64,000 bases of DNA. Source: Streptomyces fumanus (GTDB lineage Bacteria > Actinomycetota > Actinomycetes > Streptomycetales > Streptomycetaceae). The DNA lies in contig NZ_BNBI01000024.1 of NCBI RefSeq assembly GCF_014655295.1, positions 1-64,000 of the forward strand, given 5' to 3'. The notes under the pieces were generated by a model. That model searched no databases, was not told where the DNA came from, and saw nothing but the letters and a program-made list of their open reading frames with translations. A program made the translations under genes and the position numbers. Shown here in pieces: positions 8,963-17,560 of the stretch. Each line of letters starts with the position of its first letter. Within the stretch, counting starts at the first letter, position 1.

Positions 8963-9469
8963 CGCAGCCACAGAACAGAAAGGCTGGACACCGACAATCC
9001 GCGACGGCGGAGTCAGGCCACCCGGTAAGAGAAATCGACCACGCGCGACGTGAGGCGCGTACAGGCGCCGCGACCGCGGACATCATCCGATGAAGATCGC
9101 GGCTGGCACAGTTCGTTGTTCGTGTGGACCTTACGCACGGCTGAGTGCATCAAAATCCCCCGTAGTGCCACGCGCGGACTGCGATCCGAAAGGCAGTCCG
9201 TTCGCCGAAAAGGAACTGTAACACCGTCCATCCCGTCCGATACCTGGACAGCGGCCGCCGTACGCCCGGTTTCCGGGTTCGCCGCGGGGGCGGGGATTCC
9301 TTTCACTTGCCGTGCGCGGGATCCGCGTCGGCCCACGCCAGCGGCGTGCGGGGAGGCTGAGCGCGTCCTCCGGTTCATGCCGTCCCGGCAGCTTCGGCCG
9401 ACAATCCGCCACGGTCTGTAAACCCGGCGTCACCCGCCCGCGTGGCAGCGAGGGTCAGCGTAGACGGAA

Positions 9470-9489
9470 GTGTCCCGCCGGCGGGACAC
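9470..9489. promoter_or_regulatory. 20-bp perfect palindrome with CGCCGGCG core (candidate LmbU-type binding site)
   Basis: GTGTCCCGCCGGCGGGACAC reads the same on both strands, with a third half-site GCGGGACAC at 9492-9500. With no loop it looks like a protein-binding site rather than a terminator. From memory, LmbU is reported to recognise CGCCGGCG in lincomycin-cluster promoters, which is exactly the centre here. It lies just past the stop of the LmbU-like gene and upstream of the StrR-type gene. Confidence 0.5.
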
Positions 9490-9545
9490 CAGCGGGACAC
9501 GCACGGGTCTTCCTACGGGAAAGTCTTGTCCATGGAAGCGGAAAC

Positions 9546-10214
9546 TCACGCTCCGGGAGAGGGTGTCCGGGAAGCGGCCGGAACATCGGAGTCCGCCGGT
9601 TCGTCGGCGGCCTCGTCCAGTCTTCGCACCATCCAGTCCAGCAGGTCGAGACCGGCCGCTTCGGCCGCTCTCTGCCACCGGACGCCGCGGTCACGCGGGA
9701 CGCTGATCCGGATGGCGGTGTCGAGCGCCGCGCGGTCGGAGTAGCGGTGGGCCCGTAATCGGCGCCGCAGCTCGTTCCGGGACCAACCGCCGCGCTCGGC
9801 ACGGGAGAGCCATTCGTCCCGCTCCGCCACAGGCATACCGGCAACCTCGGCATGATGCTGGAAACTCAGCCGTGCGCGCCGCTCGGAAGGGGCGTACTTC
9901 CCGGCCACCCAGGCGTAGTTGCGCAGTGTCTGGTAGTCGAGGCCGGTCTCCGCCAGGGCACGGCGATAGCGGTCCGGGTACTCGCTCCGCCCGTAGATCA
10001 GCCAGTCGCCCATCCACCACGCCGACGAGTCCGCGACGACGAACATCTGCCGCCCCAGATGACGCCATTGCGCCAGCGGCAGGCCGGGCGGGAGCGACAT
10101 CGCGGTGCGCCGCGTGACCAACTGCCCGTCCAGTGAGACCAGCCCGGTGTGCCGCACCGGCAGCTCCGCCGGCCCTCCGGTTCGACGGCCCTGTCCTCCT
10201 GACGTCCCGCCCAT
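9546..10214 (-). CDS. LmbU/NovE-family regulator
   Basis: About 222 residues. The family core is clear: LPPGLPLAQWRHLGRQMFVVADSSAWW, GDWLIYGRSEYPDRYRRAL, LDYQTLRNYAWVAGKY and LSFQHHAEVAG, then a WSRNELRRRLRAHR helix. LmbU, NovE and CloE are DNA-binding regulators found only in antibiotic clusters and usually positive for production. ATG at 10214 is preferred to ATG 10220 because GAGGGGGG is then correctly spaced. The Leu of RRRLRAHR is a TTA codon (plus strand 9756-9758, codon 153). A LmbU-type and a StrR-type regulator together recall the novobiocin and himastatin clusters. Divergent from the zinc-ribbon gene and probably the cluster border. Confidence 0.92.
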   Translation of the reverse strand: MGGTSGGQGRRTGGPAELPVRHTGLVSLDGQLVTRRTAMSLPPGLPLAQWRHLGRQMFVVADSSAWWMGDWLIYGRSEYPDRYRRALAETGLDYQTLRNYAWVAGKYAPSERRARLSFQHHAEVAGMPVAERDEWLSRAERGGWSRNELRRRLRAHRYSDRAALDTAIRISVPRDRGVRWQRAAEAAGLDLLDWMVRRLDEAADEPADSDVPAASRTPSPGA

Positions 10215-10391
10215 TGCCATCCCCCCTCGTCAGCGCCCTCATCCTCGACCGCAGCCGGTATCCGCGCGGTAACAAGATCACCAACGGCGGCGGGCCCGGA
10301 AGCGTGGGGGGTGTTACGGAGCGGTTACCCGCCTCCGGTTGTACTGGTCCGGTGGAGCGGTCGGCGCCGCCGAGCACACCGAGGAGGATGC

Positions 10392-10649
10392 ATGGTCACC
10401 GCGATCCGACGCTGTGCCGAGTGCGGCGCGGAGTTCGTCTGGACGAGCCGGACCCCGAACCGCAGATTCTGCGACGCGGGCTGCCGCGCCCGGTGGTGGC
10501 GCACCCATCGCGCCCGCACCCGGGAGCCGGACGGCACCGCGGACGGCTCCACCTGCGCCGCCGCGTCCCGTCTGAGCGCCACCCACGAATGCCCCAACTG
10601 CGGCCAGCGCATCACCGTCATCAACCTGCTCGTCTCCGACGCCCCCTAG
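10392..10649 (+). CDS. Small zinc-ribbon-like protein
   Basis: 85 residues; ATG at 10392 directly follows GAGGAGGATGC. Cys pairs CAEC, CDAGC and CPNC suggest a bound zinc; the N-terminal part (RRCAECGAEFVWTSRTPNRRFCDAGCRARWW) resembles small actinobacterial treble-clef or zinc-ribbon proteins often next to DNA-related genes. Basic between the clusters, so nucleic-acid binding is possible. No specific function can be assigned. Confidence 0.8.
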   Translation: MVTAIRRCAECGAEFVWTSRTPNRRFCDAGCRARWWRTHRARTREPDGTADGSTCAAASRLSATHECPNCGQRITVINLLVSDAP

Positions 10650-10675
10650 GGCCTGTCGTTTGGATCAGGCCCTAG
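10646..10675 (+). terminator. Hairpin overlapping the zinc-ribbon stop codon
   Basis: CTAGGGCCTG and CAGGCCCTAG form a perfect 10-bp stem with a 10-nt loop, starting within the TAG stop codon. No U-tract, as usual in streptomycetes. I recall near-identical hairpins in other Streptomyces genomes, so it may be a dispersed repeat used as terminator. Confidence 0.65.
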
Positions 10676-10805
10676 CCCCCATGGGCGCCGCACGGCCCGA
10701 ACCAGCCGGGCGTATTAAGGTGCGATCCGAAAGATGTACGTCTCTGTCCGGATGCCGGAGCAGCGGGCTCGGGACGCGTACAGCGCACTGGAAGGAAACG
10801 AAGCC

Positions 10806-11870
10806 GTGCATGGCGAGTACAAGGTGCCCGGCGGCAAGCTGGTCGTCGTGGATCTGGACGTCGAGGACGGCGTCCTGCGCAACGTGCGAGTCGCCGGGGA
10901 CTTCTTCCTGGAGCCGGACGAGGCGCTCCTCTCGATCAACGCGGCCCTGGAGGGTTCCCCCGCGTCGACGGACGCCGCCGGGCTGGCCGCCCGGATCACG
11001 GCGGCGCTGCCCGAGTCGACCGTGATGCTCGGGCTGACGGCGGAGGGTGTCGGCACCGCCGTCCGGCGCGCCCTGGCCCACGCGACCGAGTGGAGCGACT
11101 ACGACTGGCAACTGGTGCACCGGGAGCCGCAGGCACCGGCCCTGCACATGGCGCTGGACGAGGTGATCACCGCCGAGGTGGCCGCCGGGCGGCGCGCCCC
11201 GACCCTGCGGGTGTGGGAGTGGGCCTCGCCCGCCGTGGTGATCGGCAGCTTCCAGTCCCTGCGCAACGAGGTGGACCCCGAAGGGGCCGCCAAGCACGGC
11301 ATCACCGTGGTGCGCCGCATCTCCGGTGGCGGGGCCATGTTCGTGGAGCCCATGAGCACGATCACGTACTCCCTGTCCGTGCCGGAGTCCCTGGTCTCCG
11401 GCCTCTCCTTCGCGGACAGCTACGCCTACCTCGACGACTGGGTGCTCGGCGCCCTCGGCGACATGGGCATCCGCGCCTGGTACCAGCCCCTGAACGACAT
11501 CGCCACCGAGGCCGGCAAGATCGCCGGTGCGGCCCAGAAGCGCGTGGTCGGCCCGGACGGCGGCCCCGGAGCCGTCCTCCACCACGTGACGATGTCCTAC
11601 GACATCGACGCCGACAAGATGCTGGAGGTGCTCCGCATCGGCAAGGAGAAGATGTCCGACAAGGGCACCAGGAGCGCCAAGAAGCGCGTCGACCCGCTCC
11701 GCCGGCAGACGGGCCTGGCCCGCGAGCAGGTCATCGAGAACATGGTCGCCTCCTTCCGCAGCCGCTACGGGCTGACCACCGGGGACATCACGGCGGAGGA
11801 GATGGCCCGCGCGGAGGAACTGGTACGGACGAAGTTCGCGACCGAGGAGTGGACCGCGCGCGTGCCGTGA
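10806..11870 (+). CDS. Lipoate-protein ligase A family protein
   Basis: 354 residues from GTG 10806 (VHGEYKVPGGKL); AAGGAA lies upstream. An in-frame ATG at 10734 would add 24 residues. A lipoate-ligase accessory-type domain comes first (about 1-90, VPGGKLVVVDLDVEDGVLRNVRVAGDFFLEP), then the biotin/lipoate ligase catalytic domain (about 100-330) with RRISGGGAMF (substrate loop) and EAGKIAGAAQKR (the conserved Lys region). Such enzymes attach lipoate or octanoate to E2 or GcvH subunits in the cytoplasm. The accessory domain at the N-terminus is a permuted order compared with E. coli LplA. Monocistronic as far as can be seen. Confidence 0.88.
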   Translation: MHGEYKVPGGKLVVVDLDVEDGVLRNVRVAGDFFLEPDEALLSINAALEGSPASTDAAGLAARITAALPESTVMLGLTAEGVGTAVRRALAHATEWSDYDWQLVHREPQAPALHMALDEVITAEVAAGRRAPTLRVWEWASPAVVIGSFQSLRNEVDPEGAAKHGITVVRRISGGGAMFVEPMSTITYSLSVPESLVSGLSFADSYAYLDDWVLGALGDMGIRAWYQPLNDIATEAGKIAGAAQKRVVGPDGGPGAVLHHVTMSYDIDADKMLEVLRIGKEKMSDKGTRSAKKRVDPLRRQTGLAREQVIENMVASFRSRYGLTTGDITAEEMARAEELVRTKFATEEWTARVP

Positions 11871-12080
11871 GCACCGCCCCCGCCGGGCGCGGGCCCGAGC
11901 GCCGGTACGGGGCCGGTGCCCGGGTCGCGGCACCGGCCGCCGGTGCACGGCCCGGCACACCTGCGTCACCGCCCGCGTACGGAGCGAGTTCGGCCTTCCG
12001 CCGCACAGGGAGACGTGTGACACTGACGTCCCGTCCGCAGTGCGGACCCCCTCCGCACCGTCCCCCACGAGAAGTGCGCC

Positions 12081-12755
12081 GTGCGTTCACTGCCCCTGCC
12101 GCTCGCCCTGACCGCGCGCCTGGCCCCGGTCGCCGTGCTCGCCACCGCGGGCTGGGCGCTCTCGTCCGGCCCGGACACCACCTCGGCCGCCACGCCCGGG
12201 CCGTCGCCGGAGTCCGCCCGGCCGTCCGCCTCCGCCTCCGCGCCGGCGACCGAGACCGCGGCGAAGACGTACGCCGCGGCCCCCGACCCCTGCGCGAGCC
12301 TGGCGAAGAAGACGGTCACCGCGCTGGTGCCGGGGGCCAAGACGGCCGGCAAGGAGATCCCGTCGACCGACGCCGAGGTGCGCCGCACCTGCTCCTGGAA
12401 CGCGCTCAAGGGCTACGACTACCGCTGGCTCGACGTCTCCTACGAGCTGTCGGAGACGGACGACGCCGCGCTGACGACGTACCGGGAGCGGATCGCCGAC
12501 GACAGCGGCGGCGGCGAGGTGCCCGGGCTCGGGGACGCGGCGTACTCGGTGGTGAACCTGACCACCGAGGACAAGCAGCAGACCCGCGAGGGCACGGTGG
12601 TGGTCCGCGCCGCCAACGCGCTGGTGGTCATCACGTACAACGGCAGCGACTTCGAGTCCAAGAAGGCGCCGAGCACGGAGACGATCAACAAGGGCGCCAT
12701 CAAGGCGGCGAAGGAGGCGGTGGCGGCACTGTCCGGGGCGGCCACCGCCGGCTGA
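12081..12755 (+). CDS. Secreted DUF3558-like protein
   Basis: 224 residues with GTG start. N-terminal hydrophobic signal (LPLPLALTARLAPVAVLATAGWAL), a low-complexity Ser/Ala/Pro linker (about 35-65), then a folded domain beginning PDPCASLAKKTVTALVP with a second Cys in VRRTCSW, probably a disulphide. This layout matches actinobacterial DUF3558 surface proteins. There is no lipobox Cys, so secreted or anchored by its signal. Function unknown. Convergent with the oxidoreductase gene, 18 bp apart. Confidence 0.75.
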   Translation: MRSLPLPLALTARLAPVAVLATAGWALSSGPDTTSAATPGPSPESARPSASASAPATETAAKTYAAAPDPCASLAKKTVTALVPGAKTAGKEIPSTDAEVRRTCSWNALKGYDYRWLDVSYELSETDDAALTTYRERIADDSGGGEVPGLGDAAYSVVNLTTEDKQQTREGTVVVRAANALVVITYNGSDFESKKAPSTETINKGAIKAAKEAVAALSGAATAG

Positions 12756-12773
12756 GCGGCGCGGGGGTCGGGG

Positions 12774-13796
12774 TCAGTCCCGCAGGGCCGGGATGACGTG
12801 TCTGCCGTACTGCTCGATCACGCTCTCCCGGGCGTCGTGCATCGCGTACACCGCGAACTGGTCCACGCCCAACTCGCCCAGCGTGCGCAGCTTTTCGACG
12901 TGGGCGGCGGGCGGGCCGAGCAGGCAGAAGCGGTCCACGATGTCGTCGGGGACGAACGCGGTGTCCGGGTTGCCGGTGCGGCCGTGGTGGGCGTAGTCGT
13001 AGCCCTCGCGGGCCGCGATGTACGCCGTCAGCTCGTGCGGGACCAGCTCCGAGTCCGCGCCGTACCGGGCGACCAGGTCGGCGACGTGGTTGCCGACCAT
13101 GCCGCCGAACCACCGGCACTGCTCGCGGGCGTGGGCGAGGGCCCCGGGTGAGTCGTCGGGGGTGACGTAGGCGGGGGCGGCGACGCAGATCGTCACCTCG
13201 GCCGGGTCGCGGCCGGCCGCCGCGGCGGCGTCCTTGACGGTCTTCACCATGGACGCGGTGAGGTAGGGGTCGGCGAGCTGGAGAATGAACCCGTCGGCCC
13301 GCTCCCCGGCCAGCTTCAGGGCCTTCGGCCCGTACGCGGCCATCCAGACGGGCAGTTCGGCGCCGGGCCGGACCCAGGGGAAGCGGACCACCGTGCCGCC
13401 GCCGAGGTCGGCCTCCTCGCCCCGGCCCAGCGCCCGGATGACCCGGATCGCCTCGCTCATCCGGGCCAGCGTGTCCGGTCGCCGCCCGGCCACCCGCATC
13501 GCGGAGTCGCCGCGGCCGATGCCGCAGACCGTGCGGTTGCCGAACATGTCGTTGAGGGTGGCGAAGGCGGAGGCGGTGACCTCCCAGGTGCGGGTGCCCG
13601 GGTTGGTGACCATCGGACCGACCGTGAGCCTGGTCGTATGGGCGAGGATCTGGCTGTAGATGACGAACGGCTCCTGCCAGAGCACGGCCGAATCGAAGGT
13701 CCAGCCGTAGCGGAAGCCGTTCCGCTCGGCCCGTTTCATCAGGCTGACCACCCGGGAGGCCGGCGGGTCGGTCTGCAGGACGAGTCCGAAGTCCAT
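12774..13796 (-). CDS. LLM-class F420-dependent oxidoreductase of the pyrimidine catabolism operon
   Basis: 340 residues, luciferase-like TIM-barrel fold (MDFGLVLQTDPPASRVVSLMKRAE; VGPMVTNPGTRTWEVTASAFATLNDM). It belongs to the subfamily that travels with hydantoinase genes (TIGR03842 type), thought to use F420 in the first reductive step of pyrimidine breakdown in actinobacteria in place of a classical dihydropyrimidine dehydrogenase. It is last in the operon, 48 bp after the hydantoinase stop codon. The exact reaction is inferred from context. Confidence 0.88.
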   Translation of the reverse strand: MDFGLVLQTDPPASRVVSLMKRAERNGFRYGWTFDSAVLWQEPFVIYSQILAHTTRLTVGPMVTNPGTRTWEVTASAFATLNDMFGNRTVCGIGRGDSAMRVAGRRPDTLARMSEAIRVIRALGRGEEADLGGGTVVRFPWVRPGAELPVWMAAYGPKALKLAGERADGFILQLADPYLTASMVKTVKDAAAAAGRDPAEVTICVAAPAYVTPDDSPGALAHAREQCRWFGGMVGNHVADLVARYGADSELVPHELTAYIAAREGYDYAHHGRTGNPDTAFVPDDIVDRFCLLGPPAAHVEKLRTLGELGVDQFAVYAMHDARESVIEQYGRHVIPALRD

Positions 13797-13844
13797 GGGC
13801 GCCGCTCCTGGTTCGGTGACTGCGGGCGGGTACGGGATCGGGGA

Positions 13845-15248
13845 CTAGCTCAGATACTGGCAGGTGGAGCGCGGCAGGTAGACGCCGTGCCCCTTGCGCC
13901 CGGTGAACTCCCGCCGGTTGACGACGAGTTCGCCGCGCGACAGCACGGTCTCCACCCGGCCGGTGAGGCGCCGGCCCTCGTACGCCGAGTAGTCGACGTT
14001 CATGTGGTGGGTCTCGGCGGAGACGACCTGTTCGGCGGCCGGGTCGTAGATGACGAGGTCGGCGTCGGAGCCGGGCGCGAGGGTGCCCTTCTTCGGGTAG
14101 AGGCCGAACATCCGGGCCGGGGTGGCGCAGGCGATCTCCACCCAGCGGCGGCGGCCGATGTGCCCGTCGAGGACGGCCTGGTGGAGCAGGTCCATGCGGT
14201 TCTCGACGCCCGGCAGCCCGTTGGGGATCTTGGAGAAGTCACCCCGGCCCAGTTCCTTCTGCCCGGCGAAGCAGAAGGGGCAGTGGTCGGTGGAGACCAC
14301 CTGGAGGTCGTTGCCGCGCAGGCCCCGCCAGAGCGCCGCCTGGTGCTCGCGCGGCCGCAGCGGCGTGCTGCACACGTACTTGGCGCCCTCGAAGTCCGGT
14401 TCGGCGAGGTTGTCGGTGGACAGGAACAGGTACTGCGGGCAGGTCTCGCCGAACACCGGCAGCCCCTCGTCCCGCGCCCGCGTCAGCTCCGCGACCGCCT
14501 CCGCCGCCGACACGTGCACCACGTACAGCGGCGCCCCGGCGACCTGCGCGAGCCGGATGGCGCGGTGCGTGGCCTCCGCCTCCAGCAGGGCCTTGCGGAC
14601 CTCGCCGTGGTAGCGGGGGGCGGTCTCGCCGCGGGCCAGGGCCTGTTCGACCAGGACGTCGATGGCGATGCCGTTCTCCGCGTGCATCATGACCAGCGCG
14701 CCGTTGCCGGCGGCGCGCTGCATGGCGCGCAGGATCTGACCGTCGTCGCTGTAGAACACCCCGGGGTAGGCCATGAACTGCTTGAAGGAGGTGACCCCCT
14801 CCTCCACCAGCAGGTCCATCTCCTTCAGCGTCTCCTCGCGCACATCGGAGACGATCATGTGGAAGCCGTAGTCGATGGCGCAGTTGCCCTCGGCCTTGGC
14901 GTGCCAGGCGTCCAGGCCCTCGCGCAGCGATTGGCCCTTGGTCTGGACGGCGAAGTCCACGATGGTGGTGGTGCCGCCCCAGGCGGCGGCGCGGGTGCCG
15001 GTCTCGAAGGTGTCGGAGGCGGAGGTGCCGCCGAACGGCAGCTCCATGTGGGTGTGGACGTCGACGCCGCCCGGCAGGACGTACTTGCCGCGCGCGTCGA
15101 GGACCCGGTCGGCGGTGAACGCCTCGGCGGCCGGGGTGCCGGTGGCGGCCAGGGCGGCGATCCGGCCGTCCTCGATCAGGACATCGGCGTGGATCTCGTC
15201 CGAGGCGGTGACGACGAGGCCGCCCCGGACGACGGTACGGGTGCTCAT
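13845..15248 (-). CDS. hydA: Dihydropyrimidinase (D-hydantoinase)
   Basis: 467 residues, full length for cyclic amidohydrolases. The metal-binding HTH of DVHTHMEL (His65, His67), the carbamylated Lys in SFKQFMAYPG (Lys156), and later metal and substrate residues in MHAENG, YVVHVSAAEA and STDHCPF are all present. It hydrolyses dihydrouracil/dihydrothymine or hydantoins to N-carbamoyl-beta-amino acids. GAAGGGAGC precedes ATG. Upstream are the aminotransferase and carbamoyl amidase, downstream the F420 enzyme, giving a complete reductive pyrimidine pathway. Confidence 0.96.
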   Translation of the reverse strand: MSTRTVVRGGLVVTASDEIHADVLIEDGRIAALAATGTPAAEAFTADRVLDARGKYVLPGGVDVHTHMELPFGGTSASDTFETGTRAAAWGGTTTIVDFAVQTKGQSLREGLDAWHAKAEGNCAIDYGFHMIVSDVREETLKEMDLLVEEGVTSFKQFMAYPGVFYSDDGQILRAMQRAAGNGALVMMHAENGIAIDVLVEQALARGETAPRYHGEVRKALLEAEATHRAIRLAQVAGAPLYVVHVSAAEAVAELTRARDEGLPVFGETCPQYLFLSTDNLAEPDFEGAKYVCSTPLRPREHQAALWRGLRGNDLQVVSTDHCPFCFAGQKELGRGDFSKIPNGLPGVENRMDLLHQAVLDGHIGRRRWVEIACATPARMFGLYPKKGTLAPGSDADLVIYDPAAEQVVSAETHHMNVDYSAYEGRRLTGRVETVLSRGELVVNRREFTGRKGHGVYLPRSTCQYLS

Positions 15249-15276
15249 GCTGCTCCCTTCGGTGGGGGCCCGGCGG

Positions 15277-16560
15277 TCACAGGCTCAGCAGGGCGCGTTC
15301 CAGGATCGCGGCGCCCTGCTCGGCCTCCGCGACGGTGAGGGTGAGTGGCGGGGCGATGCGCAGCGCGGTGGTGCCGTGGCCGCCGCCCTTGCCGATCAGC
15401 AGCCCGCCCGCGCGGGCCTCCTCCAGTACGGCGGAGGCGGCGGCGGGGTCGGGCTCGTCGGTGCCGGGCCGGGTCAGCTCGATGCCGACCATCAGGCCCC
15501 GGCCGCGGACCTCGCGGACGTGCGGCGCGTGGGCGGCGGCGGCCCGCAGCCGTTCGATGAGCAGTCCGCCGACCCGCCGGGCGTTGCCCTGGAGGTCGTG
15601 TTCCAGCAGGTAGGTGAGGTTGGCCAGGCCGGCGGCCATGGTGACCTGGGTGCCGCCGAAGGTGGAGATGCTCTGGGCGTCCAGGCAGTTCATGATCTCG
15701 GCGCGGGCGACGACCCCGCCGATGGACATGCCGTTGCCGATGCCCTTGGCGAAGGTGACGATGTCCGGCGGGCCGCTGCGGCCGTGCGCCTGCCAGCCCC
15801 AGAAGTGGTCGCCGGTGCGGCCCCAGCCGGTCTGCACCTCGTCGGCGATCCACAGCACGCCGCGCTCGTGCAGCACCTCGCGGAAGGCGGCGTACAGGCC
15901 GTCGGGCGGGGAGGTGAACCCGCCGACGCCCTGTACGGGTTCGGCGATCAGCGCGGCGGGCGGCCGGGTGTGGCCGAGCAGGTCGGTCAGGTCCTCGACG
16001 CAGGCGGCGATGAACTCCCGGTCGTCCAGGTGCGCGTACGGGCCGCGGGTGCGCACGCCGCCGTGCACGTACAGCGTCTGGAGCGGGGACAGGGAGGTCG
16101 GGGACCAGGCGCGGTTGCCGGTGAGGCCGACGGTGCCGAAGGAGCGGCCGTGGTAGCTGTTGCGCATCGCCAGCACCGTGTTGCTCCGCCGGTACGTGGT
16201 GGCCAGCAGCAGGGCGGTGTCGTTGGCCTCGGTGCCGGAGGTGGTGAAGAAGACCCGGGCGTCGGGGATGCCGCTCACCTGGGCGATGCGCTCGGCGAGG
16301 TCGACCATCGGCCGGTTCAGGTAGAGGGTCGAGGAGTGCAGCAGCCGTCCGGCCTGCTCGGCGACGGCCTTGGTGACCTCGGGCAGGGCGTGCGCGGTCA
16401 TGGTGGTGAGGATGCCGCCGAAGAAGTCGAGGTACTTGTTGCCGGCCGCGTCCCAGACGTGCCGGCCCTCGCCGTGGGTGATCTCCAGCGGCTCCTCGTA
16501 GTAGAGGGTGAGCCAGTCGGGCAGCACGGCCCGGTGGCGGCCCAGCAGGTCGTGGGTCAC
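15277..16560 (-). CDS. Class III aminotransferase of pyrimidine catabolism (beta-alanine type)
   Basis: 427 residues from GTG 16560, which overlaps the TGA of the upstream amidase by 4 bp (GTGA). PLP-dependent fold type I, class III: TSGTEANDTALLLA, YHGRSFGTVGLTG, IADEVQTGWGRTG and the PLP lysine in VTFAKGIGNG. Closest in pattern to AGXT2-like alanine-glyoxylate or beta-alanine-pyruvate aminotransferases. In this operon it most likely deaminates beta-alanine or beta-aminoisobutyrate released by the amidase. Exact amino acceptor unknown. Confidence 0.93.
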   Translation of the reverse strand: MTHDLLGRHRAVLPDWLTLYYEEPLEITHGEGRHVWDAAGNKYLDFFGGILTTMTAHALPEVTKAVAEQAGRLLHSSTLYLNRPMVDLAERIAQVSGIPDARVFFTTSGTEANDTALLLATTYRRSNTVLAMRNSYHGRSFGTVGLTGNRAWSPTSLSPLQTLYVHGGVRTRGPYAHLDDREFIAACVEDLTDLLGHTRPPAALIAEPVQGVGGFTSPPDGLYAAFREVLHERGVLWIADEVQTGWGRTGDHFWGWQAHGRSGPPDIVTFAKGIGNGMSIGGVVARAEIMNCLDAQSISTFGGTQVTMAAGLANLTYLLEHDLQGNARRVGGLLIERLRAAAAHAPHVREVRGRGLMVGIELTRPGTDEPDPAAASAVLEEARAGGLLIGKGGGHGTTALRIAPPLTLTVAEAEQGAAILERALLSL

Positions 16561-17399
16561 GGCCGCACCAGCCCTTCGTAGGCGTCGGGGCGGCGGTCGC
16601 GGTAGAACGCCCACTGCCGCCGCACCTCCTCGATCAGCCCGAAGTCCAGGTCCCGGACGAGGAGTTCCTCCTTGCTGTCACCGGCCGGGTCGCCGACGAA
16701 CTGCCCGCGCGGATCGACGAAGTACGAGGTGCCGTAGAAGTCGTTGTCGCCGTACTCCTCCTGGCCCACGCGGTTGATCGCGGCGACGAAGTACTCGTTG
16801 GCGACGGCCGCCGCGGGCTGCTCCAGCTTCCACAGGTGGGCCGAGAGGCCCCGGTGAGTGGCCGACGGGTTGTAGACCAACTGGGCACCGTTCAGGCCGA
16901 GTTGCCGCCAGCCCTCGGGGAAGTGCCGGTCGTAGCAGATGTAGACGCCGACCTTGCCGACGGCCGTGTCGAAGACCGGCCAGCCGAGGTTGCCGGGCCG
17001 GAAGTAGTACTTCTCCCAGAAGCCCTCGACCTGCGGGATGTGGTGCTTGCGGTAGGTGCCGAGGACGGTGCCGTCGGCGTCGATGACGGCGGCGGTGTTG
17101 TAGTAGAAGCCGGACCCCTCGACCTCGAAGACCGGGGCGACGATCACCATGCCGGTCTCACGGGCCAGCTCCCGCATCCGGCGGACGGTCGGCCCGTCCG
17201 GCACCGGCTCCGCCCAGCGGTAGTGCCCGGGGTCCTGGACCTGACAGAAGTAGGGGCTGTTGAAGACCTCTTGGAAGCCGATGATCTTCGCGCCCCGGCG
17301 GGCGGCCTCGCGCGCGTGTTCCTCGTGTTTCGCCACCATGGACTCGGTGTCGCCGGTCCAGGTCGCCTGTACCAGAGCGGCACGTACGACGTTCGCCAT
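16557..17399 (-). CDS. N-carbamoyl-beta-alanine amidohydrolase (beta-ureidopropionase), nitrilase superfamily
   Basis: 280 residues. The Glu-Lys-Cys triad of the carbon-nitrogen hydrolase family is visible: Glu44 (IGFQEVFNSPYF), Lys118 (YRKHHIPQVEGFWEKYYFRPG) and Cys155 (VGVYICYDRHFPEGWR). It releases CO2 and ammonia from N-carbamoyl-beta-alanine, the hydantoinase product. First gene of the operon with AAGGAG before ATG; it overlaps the aminotransferase by 4 bp. A 30-bp inverted-repeat region lies 29 bp upstream. Confidence 0.95.
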   Translation of the reverse strand: MANVVRAALVQATWTGDTESMVAKHEEHAREAARRGAKIIGFQEVFNSPYFCQVQDPGHYRWAEPVPDGPTVRRMRELARETGMVIVAPVFEVEGSGFYYNTAAVIDADGTVLGTYRKHHIPQVEGFWEKYYFRPGNLGWPVFDTAVGKVGVYICYDRHFPEGWRQLGLNGAQLVYNPSATHRGLSAHLWKLEQPAAAVANEYFVAAINRVGQEEYGDNDFYGTSYFVDPRGQFVGDPAGDSKEELLVRDLDFGLIEEVRRQWAFYRDRRPDAYEGLVRP

Positions 17400-17427
17400 G
17401 AGCTGCTCCTTCGACGCGACGTCAGAG

Positions 17428-17457
17428 CCTCTACGCCCGTAGAGCAGGGCGTAGAGG
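17428..17457. promoter_or_regulatory. Operator-like inverted repeat upstream of the pyrimidine catabolism operon
   Basis: CCTCTACGCCC, 8 nt, GGGCGTAGAGG: perfect 11-bp arms. Inside it a further GTAGAG pairs with CTCTAC at 4-nt spacing, so three half-sites are present. It lies 29-58 bp before the amidase start, where a repressor would block transcription. No regulator gene is adjacent. Confidence 0.6.
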
Positions 17458-17560
17458 GACGAACGTAAGCCTCCCGGGCGGGCTTGCCAAGACCATCGTC
17501 ACCGCGCCGCGGTCTCGTCCGGGTTTCGCACTCCGCTGGAGGAGCGGCCGTCCGCCGAGG

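Larger units (their letters stand above)
8900..9545. other. Long untranslated region between the two cluster regulators
   Basis: 646 bp without a convincing gene, separating two minus-strand regulator genes. It holds the inverted repeat at 8937-8962 and the palindrome at 9470-9489, and is unusually A/T-containing between 8900 and 9240 for this genome, as expected of a promoter region. The StrR-type gene therefore most likely has its own promoter here. Confidence 0.6.
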
